From Paralcaligenes sp. KSB-10 (GTDB lineage: Bacteria; Pseudomonadota; Gammaproteobacteria; Burkholderiales; Burkholderiaceae_B): 64,000 bases of DNA. A program made the translations under genes and the position numbers. The DNA is taken from contig NZ_CP089848.1 of the NCBI RefSeq assembly GCF_021266465.1, positions 434,001 through 498,000 on the forward strand, read 5' to 3'. Each line of letters begins with the position of its first letter. The stretch's first letter is position 1. Positions 37,115 to 46,629 of this stretch are shown piece by piece. Below the pieces are notes generated by a model. That model saw only the letters and a program-made list of their open reading frames with translations. It was not told the DNA's origin and searched no databases.

Positions 37115-38782
37115 TTAATGTTTAACTTTAAATTGAGTTCGAGCCAGTAAAATAACCGGCAGCAATCCCGCCAGCACAATCGCCAGGGCGGCTACGGAGC
37201 CTTCTTCGTAGGTGCCGCGCGCCGCTTCGGCGTAAAGCCAAGTGGCCAGGGTGTCGAAGTTCACAGGGCGCAACAGCAGTGTGGCCGGCAGCTCTTTCAT
37301 GGCGTCGACGAATATCAGCAGGGCCGCGGCTCCCAAGGCGGGGCGCAGCAAGGGTAGATGAATTCGGCGCAGAGTGCCCCCGGGCGTTTCGCCCAGCAGG
37401 CGGGCAGCTTGTTCCAGCGAAGGCGGAATCCGCAGCAGGCCGGCTTCGATCCCTCCGGCCGAAATGGCCAGAAAGCGAATCACATACGCGCTGACAAGAG
37501 CGGTCGAAGAGCCCATGAGCAGCCAGCCTGGGGCAAGATCGTCGAATTGCCGAGTCAGCCATGCCATGCCGCCGTCAAGGAGCGCAAACGGCGTCAACAG
37601 GCCGATGGCCAGCACTGTGCCTGGCACCGCATAGCCCAGGCTGGCGATGCGGACGTAGTGCCGGGAGGCCCGAAATGGCGACACTGTTCGGGTGCTGCGG
37701 CCAACCCAGGCAAGAATCAGACCGCAACCCAGGGTTGCCAGCGTGGCAAAAAATGCAATTTTGACGGTGCTGATCCCGCTCTGTATCAGTTGAGTCGAAA
37801 CACCGCCGACCAGGTGGAAATGCTTGAATGTTTCATTGAGTAAATACAGTGCCGGCGCCACGAAACCTATGATGACGGGCAACCAGCCCAGCGCGCATGC
37901 CACGAGCGCGGCCCGTTTGTTCAGTCTCTTGGGCTGCAGGGAGCGCATTCTTTGAGTATTGGCATAGCGTTGACGGCGGCGGCCTCGATGCTCCAGCAGA
38001 ATCAGCGCAATCACCAGGGCCAGCATGGCCAGGGCAATTTGGGCCGCGCCGGCCAGGTCCGAGCGCGATACCCAGCTTGTGTATATGGATACAGTCAGGG
38101 TTTGCACCCCCAGAAATTCCGAGGCGCCTATATCGTTCAGGGTTTCGAGCAGCGCGAGGCTGACACCGACCGCAATGGCCGGCCGGGCCATGGGCAGGGC
38201 GACCCTGAAAAATACGCCGCTGGCGGGTTCGCCCAGCACCCGCGCGGCTTCGACCAAGCTGGCGGCCTGTGTCGAGAACATAACCCGGGTACTTAAATAC
38301 ACATACGGGTAAAGCACGAAGCCGAGCAGGAAAATTGCGCCAGGCAATGAGCGCAGATCAGGCAGGCGAAACTGACGCGGGCTGTCGTAGCCCAGCACAT
38401 CGCGCAGCAAAGTCTGTATCGGGCCGATAGGGTGCAGGATGTCCAGATAGGCGAATGCCACAATGTATGTGGGCACGGCCAGCGGCAGCAAAAGTGCCCA
38501 CGACAAGACCTTGCTTCCAGGGAACTCGTACGCCGTCACCAGCCAGGCACTGCCTGTACCCAGGCACGTGACCAGCACACCTACCCCAAGCAACAGCAAA
38601 ACTGTGTTGCCCAGGGCTTCAGGCAGGACATAATGAAGCAGGTGAGCCCAATGAGCAAAAGAGCCCTCCATGGCGAACCCGCCCAAGGCAATGATGGGCG
38701 CGATCACGCACAGCACTATCAGGAATGCCCCCAACTGCCAGGCCAGACCCGATTTAGCCAGGGAAAAACAAGGCCAACGCAA
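37115..38782 (-). CDS. fbpB: Ferric iron ABC transporter, fused double-domain permease
   Basis: A 555-residue inner-membrane permease with about 12 helices, made of two tandem BinDPT-type domains; the EAA-like loops read VEAARVLGEPASGVFFRVALP and EQAARLLGETPGGTLRRIHLP. This two-domain layout is typical of FbpB/SfuB/HitB iron permeases. It starts 18 bp after the fbpA stop, in one operon with fbpA and fbpC. Confidence 0.93.
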   Translation of the reverse strand: MRWPCFSLAKSGLAWQLGAFLIVLCVIAPIIALGGFAMEGSFAHWAHLLHYVLPEALGNTVLLLLGVGVLVTCLGTGSAWLVTAYEFPGSKVLSWALLLPLAVPTYIVAFAYLDILHPIGPIQTLLRDVLGYDSPRQFRLPDLRSLPGAIFLLGFVLYPYVYLSTRVMFSTQAASLVEAARVLGEPASGVFFRVALPMARPAIAVGVSLALLETLNDIGASEFLGVQTLTVSIYTSWVSRSDLAGAAQIALAMLALVIALILLEHRGRRRQRYANTQRMRSLQPKRLNKRAALVACALGWLPVIIGFVAPALYLLNETFKHFHLVGGVSTQLIQSGISTVKIAFFATLATLGCGLILAWVGRSTRTVSPFRASRHYVRIASLGYAVPGTVLAIGLLTPFALLDGGMAWLTRQFDDLAPGWLLMGSSTALVSAYVIRFLAISAGGIEAGLLRIPPSLEQAARLLGETPGGTLRRIHLPLLRPALGAAALLIFVDAMKELPATLLLRPVNFDTLATWLYAEAARGTYEEGSVAALAIVLAGLLPVILLARTQFKVKH

Positions 38783-38800
38783 AGTGTCTGGATTCCCGCG

Positions 38801-39841
38801 CTAGTTGTTGAAACCGACTTTGTCCACCAGCGTGCTTGCCTGCTTGCGATACTTGGCAATTTCCACAACGGGAAGAGGGTCTATTTCCAGAGGGCCGAAG
38901 CTGGCCACGACTGGGTCCAGCTTGACGCCGGCCTTGACTGGATACTCGTAATTGGCATTGGCATACAAGCTTTGCGCCTTGTCGGAAACCAGATATTCAA
39001 GCAATTTGACGGCGTTTTCTCTGTTCGGAGCATGTTTTGCGATGGATGCGCCGGAGATGTTGACGTGGGTGCCGCGGCTTTTTTCATGGGCGAACACAGG
39101 ACGCACAACCTTGATGGCATCACCCCATTTGCGGGCGTCCGAACCCGGCTGGGCGTTCTTCATGCGGCCGACATAGTACGCATTGGCAATGCCTATATCG
39201 CAAATGCCGCCAAGGATGTCGCGAGCCACGTCGCGGTCGCCGCCTGTCGCCTTGCGCCCCAGATTAGCCTTGACATTTCTTAGCCAGGCTTCGGTGGCCT
39301 CGGTGCCATTGTGCGCAATCATGGCCGCTATCAAGGCCGTGTTATAGGGGTGCTGGCCTGACCGTATGCACACTTTGCCTTTCCATTTCGGATCGGCGAA
39401 TGCCTCGTAGGTAATGGCCCCGACGTCCAGATCTTTGGCCACATAGGCCACACGGTCGCGCAATGACAGGGCGTACCATTGCTTATCGGCTCCACGCAGA
39501 TTGGCGGGAATGGCTTCTTCCAGCACGGTGGAGCTGACCGGTTGCGTAACGCCGGCTTCAACCAGGTCGAGCATATTGCCTATGTCCACGACCATCAGCA
39601 TGTCGGCCGGCGATTTCGCTCCTTCGGCCTTGATGCGTTCTATCAGGCCATCCTTGACGAACACTGTGTTGACCGCAATGCCGCTATCTTTGGTGAATTC
39701 ATCGAGCAGGGGCCGTATGAGCGATGGCTCGCGGGTCGTGTACAGATTGACGTCAGCCGCGCAGGCCGCCAGCGGCAGCGCACTCAGGCCTGCCAACGCG
39801 AAAGCGCATAGCGTGGATAATGGCGTACGGGTTGAACCCAT
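38801..39841 (-). CDS. fbpA: Ferric iron ABC transporter, periplasmic binding protein
   Basis: ATG 39841 gives a 346-residue precursor with a Sec signal (LSTLCAFALAGLSALPLAACA) and mature start near ADVNLYTTREP. The adjacent tyrosines in NAYYVGRM are the iron ligands expected in FbpA/FutA-type ferric-binding proteins. An SD (AGGAGAAAT) precedes the ATG. The protein carries Fe3+ across the periplasm to FbpBC. A Fur-like site lies 122 bp upstream of the start codon. Confidence 0.94.
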   Translation of the reverse strand: MGSTRTPLSTLCAFALAGLSALPLAACAADVNLYTTREPSLIRPLLDEFTKDSGIAVNTVFVKDGLIERIKAEGAKSPADMLMVVDIGNMLDLVEAGVTQPVSSTVLEEAIPANLRGADKQWYALSLRDRVAYVAKDLDVGAITYEAFADPKWKGKVCIRSGQHPYNTALIAAMIAHNGTEATEAWLRNVKANLGRKATGGDRDVARDILGGICDIGIANAYYVGRMKNAQPGSDARKWGDAIKVVRPVFAHEKSRGTHVNISGASIAKHAPNRENAVKLLEYLVSDKAQSLYANANYEYPVKAGVKLDPVVASFGPLEIDPLPVVEIAKYRKQASTLVDKVGFNN

Positions 39842-39962
39842 CAAATTTCTCCTGATATTCTGGAATCTGAAAACAAAGGGGATTGAATTGGCCGCGCGAA
39901 CCCTGCAAACGCAAAGACCGCGCAATGCCGAAGATATAAATCGGCGTGTAAATATGTTTAAA

Positions 39963-39977
39963 TAGAAATGATTCTCA
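39963..39977 (-). promoter_or_regulatory. Fur-box-like site upstream of fbpABC
   Basis: On the minus strand TGAGAATCATTTCTA matches the Fur 7-1-7 consensus TGATAATNATTATCA at most positions, including the AAT/ATT core. Iron repression of fbpABC is expected from the family. The 374-bp region 39842-40215 also holds a palindrome AACTTA-ATG-TAAGTT at 40007-40021 and the fpr promoter. I see no further gene in it. Confidence 0.55.
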
Positions 39978-40215
39978 GGAAGATAACAGATTCGATAAAT
40001 TCATTCAACTTAATGTAAGTTTTCAGGCAAGCCATGCGGGACAAGGCGGTCAGCCAACGGTATGCTTGAGCATCGGTAGCCCTTCAATGCGCGATGTATT
40101 CGGGAAAGCAGGGCGCAGCGTAGGGTAAAATTAGGCGCATCCCGGTAAAGGCTTGATATTTCAGCGGCAATTCTGAACATGCTGGCCGAACCTTATTCTT
40201 TTTTTTTGCAAATAC

Positions 40216-40992
40216 ATGGCAGCTTTTAATTCTGAGCAGGTTCTGAGCGTTCGTCACTGGAACGACTCCTTGTTTTCGTTTACCACCACACGCGATTCGG
40301 CATTACGGTTCCACAATGGCCATTTCGTCATGCTGGGCCTGGAAGTCAATGGCAAGCCCTTGATGCGCGCCTATAGTATTGCCAGCGCCAATTATGAAGA
40401 AAACCTGGAATTCCTCAGTATCAAAGTCCAGAACGGGCCGTTGACATCGCGCTTGCAGCATTTGCAGGCGGGCGATGCGGTATTGGTCAGCAGGAAGCCT
40501 GTAGGCACGCTGCTGGTCGACGATCTGAAGCCCGGCAAGCATCTGTATCTGTTTGCCACGGGTACCGGCCTGGCGCCATTCATGAGCATCATCAAAGATC
40601 CCGATGTTTACGAGCGTTTCGACAAGGTGGTGCTGCTGCACGGTGTGCGTCACGTCAGCGAACTGGCTTATGCGGACTTCATCCAGAACGATCTGCCCAA
40701 TAACGAGTATTTCGGCGAGCACATCAAAGACAAGCTGATCTACTATCCCACGGTTACTCGCGAACCCTTTCGTAATCAGGGCCGCATCACAGAAGTGATC
40801 GAAAGCGGGCGCTTGTTCCAGGATATAGGCCTGCCTCCCTTGAATCCCGAAACCGATCGCGGCATGATTTGCGGCAGCCCGCACATGCTCAACGACATCA
40901 GCCAGATGCTGGATCGGCGCGGCTTCGTCATCTCGGCGGGAGTAGGCCAGCCTGGAGATTATGTGGTCGAACGGGCTTTCGTCGAAAAATAG
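40216..40992 (+). CDS. fpr: Ferredoxin/flavodoxin-NADP+ reductase
   Basis: A 258-residue FAD enzyme of the bacterial Fpr subclass. Motifs: FAD-binding RAYSIASA, the PVGTLL loop, the NADP region LFATGTGLAPFMSII and GMICGSPHML, and the C-terminal VVERAFVEK. It moves electrons between NADPH and ferredoxin or flavodoxin, supporting oxidative-stress defence and FeS repair. No clear SD precedes the ATG at 40216; a run of T residues lies there instead, so initiation may be SD-independent. ridA follows 79 bp downstream. Confidence 0.94.
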   Translation: MAAFNSEQVLSVRHWNDSLFSFTTTRDSALRFHNGHFVMLGLEVNGKPLMRAYSIASANYEENLEFLSIKVQNGPLTSRLQHLQAGDAVLVSRKPVGTLLVDDLKPGKHLYLFATGTGLAPFMSIIKDPDVYERFDKVVLLHGVRHVSELAYADFIQNDLPNNEYFGEHIKDKLIYYPTVTREPFRNQGRITEVIESGRLFQDIGLPPLNPETDRGMICGSPHMLNDISQMLDRRGFVISAGVGQPGDYVVERAFVEK

Positions 40993-41071
40993 ACCATTGG
41001 GGCTGTTAATATTCTCTATAGATGATTAAACTCTGATAGATGTTTTGTTTTTATCTCTCAGAGGTTATTTC

Positions 41072-41458
41072 ATGGCCAAGCAGATTATTCATACCGATGC
41101 GGCTCCAGCCGCCGTGGGACCTTATTCGCAGGCTGTTGCGGCCGCACCAGGAAAAACAGTGTATTTGTCAGGCCAGATCGGCCTGGAACCAGGTACCGGC
41201 GAGCTGATTTCCGAGAACTTCGAAGGGCAGGTGCGCCAGTCGTTCGCCAATATGCAGGCAGTCATCGAAGCGGCCGGCGGCACACTCGAGAACATCGTCA
41301 AGCTGACACTGTTTTTGACCGACCTGAGCAAGTTCGCCAGTGCCAACGCCATTATGGCCGACGTTATTCCGCAGCCTTTCCCAGCGCGTTCAACGATAGG
41401 GGTTGCCAACCTGCCCAAAGGCGCCCAGTTCGAAGTCGAAGCGGTTATTGTCATCTAG
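41072..41458 (+). CDS. ridA: RidA family reactive enamine/imine deaminase
   Basis: A 128-residue YjgF/YER057c/UK114 protein. ATG 41072 (MAKQIIHTDAAPAAVGPYSQ) was chosen for the typical N-terminus. Hallmarks: GPYSQAV, VYLSGQIGL, LENIVKLTLFLTDL, and PARSTIGVANLPKGAQFEVEA with the substrate-binding Arg. It hydrolyses reactive 2-aminoacrylate-type enamines to keto acids. It ends 17 bp before recG. Confidence 0.94.
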   Translation: MAKQIIHTDAAPAAVGPYSQAVAAAPGKTVYLSGQIGLEPGTGELISENFEGQVRQSFANMQAVIEAAGGTLENIVKLTLFLTDLSKFASANAIMADVIPQPFPARSTIGVANLPKGAQFEVEAVIVI

Positions 41459-41475
41459 GCCAATAAGCAAAGATC

Positions 41476-43551
41476 GTGTCCGAGGCTTATTCACGGCCAC
41501 GCGCCAAGGCTACGTCCCCCGCGCCCGCAAAATCCAGCTCCCTGACTGAGCGCAAGCTTCTGCACCTGGGCTTGAAAGATCCGCAGGATTTTGTCGTGCA
41601 TCTGCCCATACGCTATGAGGATGAAACACAGATTGTTTCCATCGGTTCCTTATATGCCGGCCAGACGCGGCAGGTAGAGGGCGAGATCGTACGCTGCGAA
41701 GTGCAGTTCCGCCCGCGGCGCCAGTTATTTGCGCTGATCGAGGATGAAACGGGCGAGCTTGTGCTTCGCTGGCTTAATTTTTATCCCAATCAGCAAAAGC
41801 AGGTCGCGGTTGGCAATCGTGTGCGCGTGCGCGGCGAAGTCCGCGCCGGTTTTGCCGGGCGTGAGATGGTGCATCCGAAGGTGGTTGCCGCGGGCGGCGA
41901 GCTCCCCAATTCCCTGACTCCGGTTTATCCAACGACCGACGGATTGCAGCAACCGACCTTGCGACGCGCGATCGACCGCGCTCTTCAGGTGGCGGATCTG
42001 TCGGATACGCTGCCGTCTGAAATCTGTGCCCGTCATGAGCTGATCCCGTTCGATCAGGCCATTCGGGTGTTGCATCATCCTCCACCGCATATTTCGTATG
42101 CCGACTTGATCGAACGTGATCATCCCGCCTGGCGCCGTATCAAATTCGACGAACTGCTGGCCCAGCAGTTGTCCCTGGCGGCAGCGCGCGCTGCGCGATT
42201 GCGTCAGCGCGCACGCTCCCTGCGAGGCGGTGAGCTTGCGTCAAGCCTGCTCCGGGCCCTGCCGTTCAGCCTTACCGCCGCGCAAGAAAGGGTTTCTGCT
42301 GAAATTGCGCACGATCTTGCCCGTTCGTTTCCCATGCATCGCTTATTGCAGGGCGATGTCGGTAGCGGCAAAACCGTTGTTGCGGCTTTGGCGGCGGCTC
42401 AGGCCATCGCCAGCGGTTCTCAGGTGGCGATCATGGCACCCACCGAGATTCTGGCTGAACAGCATTTTCAGAAACTGGTTTCGTGGCTGGAGCCATTGGG
42501 TGTGAAAGTAGCATGGCTTACAGGGAGCCTGAGCGTCAAGGCGCGCAGGGAGGCATCCCTGGCCATTGCGTCCGGGGATGCGCAGCTCGTCATCGGAACC
42601 CAGGCGCTGATTCAGGACAAGGTGAAATTTTTTCGTCTGGATCTGGTCATACTCGATGAGCAGCATCGTTTCGGGGTCGGGCAGCGATTGCTGCTCAGCC
42701 GCAAAGGCGAGGGAAGCGCCGCGGCCGTGATTCCCCATCAGCTCAGCATGAGTGCCACGCCCATACCGCGAACCCTGGCCATGACTTTTTTCGCCGATCT
42801 GGATGTTTCGGTGATCGACGAGCTGCCGCCCGGACGCAGCCCGGTACTGACCAAGCTGGTGGCCGATACGCGCCGCGACGAAGTCATGGTTCGCGTCATC
42901 GACGAAGTCAGGCTTGGACGCCAGGCGTATTGGGTTTGCCCTTTGGTTGAGGAAAGCGAGGCCTTGCAGCTCCAAACGGCAGTGGACACCCATGCCCGGT
43001 TGGCCGAGGCCTTGCCCGATTTGCGGATTGGCCTGGTGCACGGGCGCTTGAAGCCCGGCGACAAGGCCGAGGTCATGCAGGATTTTCGCAATGGGCTTAT
43101 CGATGTGCTGGTGGCCACCACGGTCATAGAGGTCGGAGTCGATGTGCCCAACGCGTCGCTTATGATCATTGAGCATGCCGAACGATTTGGCCTGGCGCAG
43201 CTGCATCAGTTACGCGGCAGGATTGGCCGGGGCAGTGTGAAGTCGGTATGTGTGCTCATGTATCAGGGGCCCTTGTCGCGGGTTGCGCGCGAGCGCCTGC
43301 GTGCGATGTATGAAACGGCCGACGGATTTGAAATTGCCCGGCGCGATCTCGCTCAGCGTGGCCCGGGCGAGTTTTTGGGTGTGCGGCAGTCGGGTGTCGA
43401 ATTATTGCGTTTCGCCAGCCTGGAAACGGATGCCCTGATCGTCGAGCATGCCAGAGCGGCGGCCCAGGAGCTCAGGGAGCACTTTCCAAAGCAGGCGCAA
43501 GCCCACCTGCAGCGCTGGGTGCGAGGACGACAGGATTTTTTGCGCAGCTGA
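41476..43551 (+). CDS. recG: ATP-dependent DNA helicase RecG
   Basis: A 691-residue branch-migration helicase starting at GTG 41476. An N-terminal wedge/OB domain is followed by Walker A GDVGSGKTVV, the DEQH box LDEQHRFG, SATPIPRTLAMT and the C-terminal QLRGRIGRG and RDLAQRGPGEFLG (TRG) motifs. It regresses stalled forks and processes Holliday junctions. Length is normal. It lies 17 bp after ridA and 72 bp before oxyR. Confidence 0.97.
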   Translation: MSEAYSRPRAKATSPAPAKSSSLTERKLLHLGLKDPQDFVVHLPIRYEDETQIVSIGSLYAGQTRQVEGEIVRCEVQFRPRRQLFALIEDETGELVLRWLNFYPNQQKQVAVGNRVRVRGEVRAGFAGREMVHPKVVAAGGELPNSLTPVYPTTDGLQQPTLRRAIDRALQVADLSDTLPSEICARHELIPFDQAIRVLHHPPPHISYADLIERDHPAWRRIKFDELLAQQLSLAAARAARLRQRARSLRGGELASSLLRALPFSLTAAQERVSAEIAHDLARSFPMHRLLQGDVGSGKTVVAALAAAQAIASGSQVAIMAPTEILAEQHFQKLVSWLEPLGVKVAWLTGSLSVKARREASLAIASGDAQLVIGTQALIQDKVKFFRLDLVILDEQHRFGVGQRLLLSRKGEGSAAAVIPHQLSMSATPIPRTLAMTFFADLDVSVIDELPPGRSPVLTKLVADTRRDEVMVRVIDEVRLGRQAYWVCPLVEESEALQLQTAVDTHARLAEALPDLRIGLVHGRLKPGDKAEVMQDFRNGLIDVLVATTVIEVGVDVPNASLMIIEHAERFGLAQLHQLRGRIGRGSVKSVCVLMYQGPLSRVARERLRAMYETADGFEIARRDLAQRGPGEFLGVRQSGVELLRFASLETDALIVEHARAAAQELREHFPKQAQAHLQRWVRGRQDFLRS

Positions 43552-43623
43552 TTTTTGGCGAGTCGACAGCACCGGAACATGTGACTGTTTTACCGTAAAC
43601 GTATTTATATTGTGAGATGCAGC

Positions 43624-44580
43624 ATGACTTTGACGGAATTGAAATACATTGTGGCTGTTGCTCGTGAGCGCCATTTCGGCCGGGCGGCGGAAGCGTGCTT
43701 TGTCAGTCAGCCAACCCTGTCGGTAGCTATTCGCAAGCTCGAAGATGAACTGGGAGTCGTACTCTTCGAGCGCGGAGGGACCGAAGTGGGTGTTACGCCT
43801 ATCGGCTTGCGTGTCGTGGCGCAGGCGCAGCGTGTGTTGGAAGAAAGCACCAATCTGCGCGAGATCGCTCGCCAGGGCCATGACCCTTTGGCGGGCCCTT
43901 TGCGCGTGGGGGTTATTCATACTGTGGGCCCCTATCTGCTGCCGCGCCTCGTCCCTACGCAAATCGCCGTGACGCCGCAGATGCCGCTGCTATTACAGGA
44001 AAACTTTACAGTGCGCCTGCTTGAATTGCTGCGGCAAGGTGAAATCGATTGCGCGGTCGTTGCCTTGCCCCTGCCCGAATCGGGGCTGATGATGCGTCCT
44101 CTCTATGACGAGCCGTTTTTTGTGGCGGTGCCCAAGCACCACCCCTGGACCAAGCTCAAGGAAATCGACGCCCATGAGCTCAAGGAAGAGACCATGCTTT
44201 TGCTTGGAACCGGCCATTGCTTCAGAGACCAGGTTCTTGAAGTATGCCCCGAGCTGTCGCGCTATTCGGCCGCCAGCGACGGTATCCAGCGCACGTTTGA
44301 AGGCTCATCGCTTGAAACGATACGGCATATGGTCGCGGCTGGCATAGGGGTGACCGTCCTGCCGGCCAGTTCTTTGTCCATGCCAGGCGTGCAAAACGAC
44401 TTGTTGAGCTATATCCCCTTTAAAAAACCCGTTCCGGACCGGCGCGTTGTGCTGGCCTGGCGTAAAAGCTTTCCACGCCCGGCGGCGATCGATGCGCTGA
44501 CTTCCGCCGTATATGCATGTGGGTTGCCCGGCGTCAACTATCTGCAGACGCGTTCCGCCAAAGAGTTGCTTGAAGCCTGA
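43624..44580 (+). CDS. oxyR: OxyR hydrogen peroxide-sensing LysR regulator
   Basis: ATG 43624 ([20 protein letters not shown]) gives a 318-residue LysR protein. The redox cysteines sit at C199 and C208 in [16 protein letters not shown], the same numbering and spacing as E. coli OxyR, so the peroxide switch should work. The HTH and effector domains are complete. It is followed by dps, a classical OxyR target, 77 bp downstream on the same strand; co-regulation is inference. Confidence 0.95.
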   Translation: MTLTELKYIVAVARERHFGRAAEACFVSQPTLSVAIRKLEDELGVVLFERGGTEVGVTPIGLRVVAQAQRVLEESTNLREIARQGHDPLAGPLRVGVIHTVGPYLLPRLVPTQIAVTPQMPLLLQENFTVRLLELLRQGEIDCAVVALPLPESGLMMRPLYDEPFFVAVPKHHPWTKLKEIDAHELKEETMLLLGTGHCFRDQVLEVCPELSRYSAASDGIQRTFEGSSLETIRHMVAAGIGVTVLPASSLSMPGVQNDLLSYIPFKKPVPDRRVVLAWRKSFPRPAAIDALTSAVYACGLPGVNYLQTRSAKELLEA

Positions 44581-44657
44581 TGCATTGCCGGTCTTCTGTC
44601 ACACGCCCATGTTATCCTTGGATGGTGCTTCAAACTCATCATCACCCGGAGGTTGAT

Positions 44658-45158
44658 ATGGCTAAAACAGCTAAATCTGGTAATAACGCAATGCTCATCG
44701 ATATTGGCATTTCCGAGAAAGATCGCGCCGCCGTGGCTGCCGAACTCTCCAAAATGCTGGCCGATTCCTACACGCTATATCTGATGACCCACAATTTTCA
44801 CTGGAACGTGACCGGGCCGTTGTTCAATACGCTGCATCTCATGTTCATGACGCAGTACACCGAAGAATGGCAGGCCCTCGACAGCATTGCCGAGCGTATT
44901 CGCGCCCTGGGTCATTATGCGCCAGGCACCTACGCTCAATATGCCAAGCTGTCTTCGATCGCCGAGCCCGATACGGTCCCTGATGCCGACCAAATGGTAC
45001 GCATGCTGGTCAAGGGCAACGAAGCCGTAGCCAAAACCGCTCGGGCTGCATTCAAGCGTGCCGATGCGGCCAACGATCAGCCTACCGCCGATCTCCTGAC
45101 TCAACGCCTCGACATACACGAAAAAAATGCGTGGATGCTGCGCAGCTTGTTGCAATAA
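44658..45158 (+). CDS. dps: Dps ferritin-like DNA-protecting protein
   Basis: A 166-residue Dps protein. The intersubunit ferroxidase ligands H48, H60, D75 and E79 have exactly the E. coli spacing (HWN, then 12, 27 and 31 residues). Dps dodecamers oxidise Fe2+ with H2O2, store iron and bind DNA. The basic N-terminus [10 protein letters not shown] could help DNA binding. ATG 44658 has a strong SD (GGAGG) 6 bp upstream. Confidence 0.95.
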   Translation: MAKTAKSGNNAMLIDIGISEKDRAAVAAELSKMLADSYTLYLMTHNFHWNVTGPLFNTLHLMFMTQYTEEWQALDSIAERIRALGHYAPGTYAQYAKLSSIAEPDTVPDADQMVRMLVKGNEAVAKTARAAFKRADAANDQPTADLLTQRLDIHEKNAWMLRSLLQ

Positions 45159-45236
45159 TAGAAAACCCTGCCCGCCGGATTCTAGTCATAAACGCCTCTT
45201 TCAGTGTATGCTTGCGCCGTACAATCAGGAGGCCTT

Positions 45237-46358
45237 ATGAATATTCGTTTCACTCCAGCTGCGGCAGCTATCGGCCTTGCCGTCGGAATGCTCATGTCTG
45301 GCGCAGCCAGCGCCGATACCATCAAAATTGCCATTGCCGGCCCGTTCACGGGGCCCCTCACGCAATATGGCGATATGGTTAAACAAGGTGTAGACACCGC
45401 TATCGAGCAAATCAATGCCAAGGGCGGGGTTTTAGGCAAACAGCTTGTAGCCGTCACGATCGACGACGCATGCGAACCCAAACAAGGCCCGGTTGTCGCC
45501 AATCGCGTCGTCAATGAAAAAATACATTATCTAGTGGGCCATGTCTGCTCGGGTGCCACCATTGCCGCAACCAATATCTACAACGACGAAGGCGTGGTCA
45601 TGGTTTCTCCATCGGCCACATCGCCCGCCGTTACCGACGGCAAGAATTACGACACTATCTTCCGCACTATCGGCCGCGATGACCAGCAAGGCCCCGCCGC
45701 CGCCAAGTTCATAGCCGAAAAAATCAAGCCCAAGCGCGTGGCCGTGCTTCACGACAAGCAGTCGTACGGCCAAGGTATCGCTACCGCCGTCAAGAACGAG
45801 CTGGAAAAAGACGGCATCAAGGTTGTGCTGTTCGAAGGGATCAACGCCGGCGACAGCGATTATTCGGCGGTCATCACCAAGCTGAAAAGCGTGGATGCCG
45901 ATTTCGTCTATTACGGCGGCTATCACCCCGAAATGGGCCTGTTGCTGCGCCAGGGCGCCGAACAAGGCCTGAAGGCCCGCTTCATGGGGCCTGAAGGCGT
46001 GGGTAATCCCGACATCAACGCCATTGCCGGCCCGGCCGTCGAAGGCATGCTTTTGACGCTTCCCGCCGATTTTTCTCAAAACGCCAACAACGCGGCAGTG
46101 GTCAAGGCCTTTAAAGACAAGAAACGCGACCCAAGCGGCGCGTTCCAGCTTACCGCCTATTCCGCAACCCTGGCGATTGCGGACGGCATTAAAGGCGTAG
46201 GCGCCGACAACCCGACAAAAGTGGCTGCTTATCTGCATAGCCATTCCATCGATACGCCCATAGGCAAAATCGCGTGGAACAAGCAGGGCGACCTGACCAA
46301 CTTCAAGTTTGATGTATTTACGTGGCACAAAGATGGCACGAAAACCGTTTATAAATAA
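45237..46358 (+). CDS. livK: Branched-chain amino acid ABC transporter binding protein
   Basis: A 373-residue periplasmic binding protein (LIV-BP type). ATG 45237 has SD AGGAGG and gives a signal peptide ending GAASA-DTIKIAIAGPF. The fold blocks DTIKIAIAGPFTGPLTQYGD, VVGHVCSGAT-like LVGHVCSGATIAATNIYNDEG and DFVYYGGYHPEMGLLLRQ are typical of Leu/Ile/Val-binding proteins. It should serve a LivHMGF permease. The set at 52772 is 6.4 kb away, so the binding protein is detached from its partners. A strong terminator follows. Confidence 0.92.
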   Translation: MNIRFTPAAAAIGLAVGMLMSGAASADTIKIAIAGPFTGPLTQYGDMVKQGVDTAIEQINAKGGVLGKQLVAVTIDDACEPKQGPVVANRVVNEKIHYLVGHVCSGATIAATNIYNDEGVVMVSPSATSPAVTDGKNYDTIFRTIGRDDQQGPAAAKFIAEKIKPKRVAVLHDKQSYGQGIATAVKNELEKDGIKVVLFEGINAGDSDYSAVITKLKSVDADFVYYGGYHPEMGLLLRQGAEQGLKARFMGPEGVGNPDINAIAGPAVEGMLLTLPADFSQNANNAAVVKAFKDKKRDPSGAFQLTAYSATLAIADGIKGVGADNPTKVAAYLHSHSIDTPIGKIAWNKQGDLTNFKFDVFTWHKDGTKTVYK

Positions 46359-46393
46359 AACGGAACATACATAAGCCAGCCCGACTGGCAGTC

Positions 46394-46427
46394 AGGCCTC
46401 CAGGCGGAAGCTCCCGGAGGCCTTTTT
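46394..46427 (+). terminator. Rho-independent terminator after livK
   Basis: AGGCCTCC pairs perfectly with GGAGGCCT, loop 14 nt, followed by TTTTTATTT. It lies 36 bp past the livK stop codon. Confidence 0.9.
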
Positions 46428-46475
46428 ATTTCATCCCCAAAAGCGCTGAAAATTACACACCCGGCATGCAGGCAA

Positions 46476-46571
46476 TTATTGGCGCAGACCTATGGCCAAG
46501 CGGTTGAACGCACTCATCAACGCGATGGCAAAACATAAATCCGATATCTCGGCATCGCTGAAGTGCGCCCT
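46476..46571 (-). pseudogene. C-terminal remnant of a carboxymuconolactone decarboxylase (AhpD-like) gene
   Basis: The minus strand encodes about 31 residues, RAHFSDAEISDLCFAIALMS then AFNRLAIGLRQ and a TAA stop. This is the classical C-terminus of CMD-family proteins (HFSD-E-I-x-DL, then ALMNAFNRLAI). Immediately upstream the frame loses similarity (NSPRA) and no start or CxxC active site is found before the ugpC stop at 46630. It is therefore a truncated leftover, not a gene. Confidence 0.7.
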
Positions 46572-46629
46572 GGGCGAATTATAGGCGGCGCATACCGAAG
46601 ATGGCCGGCTGTTCTGGTTCTACATTTGG

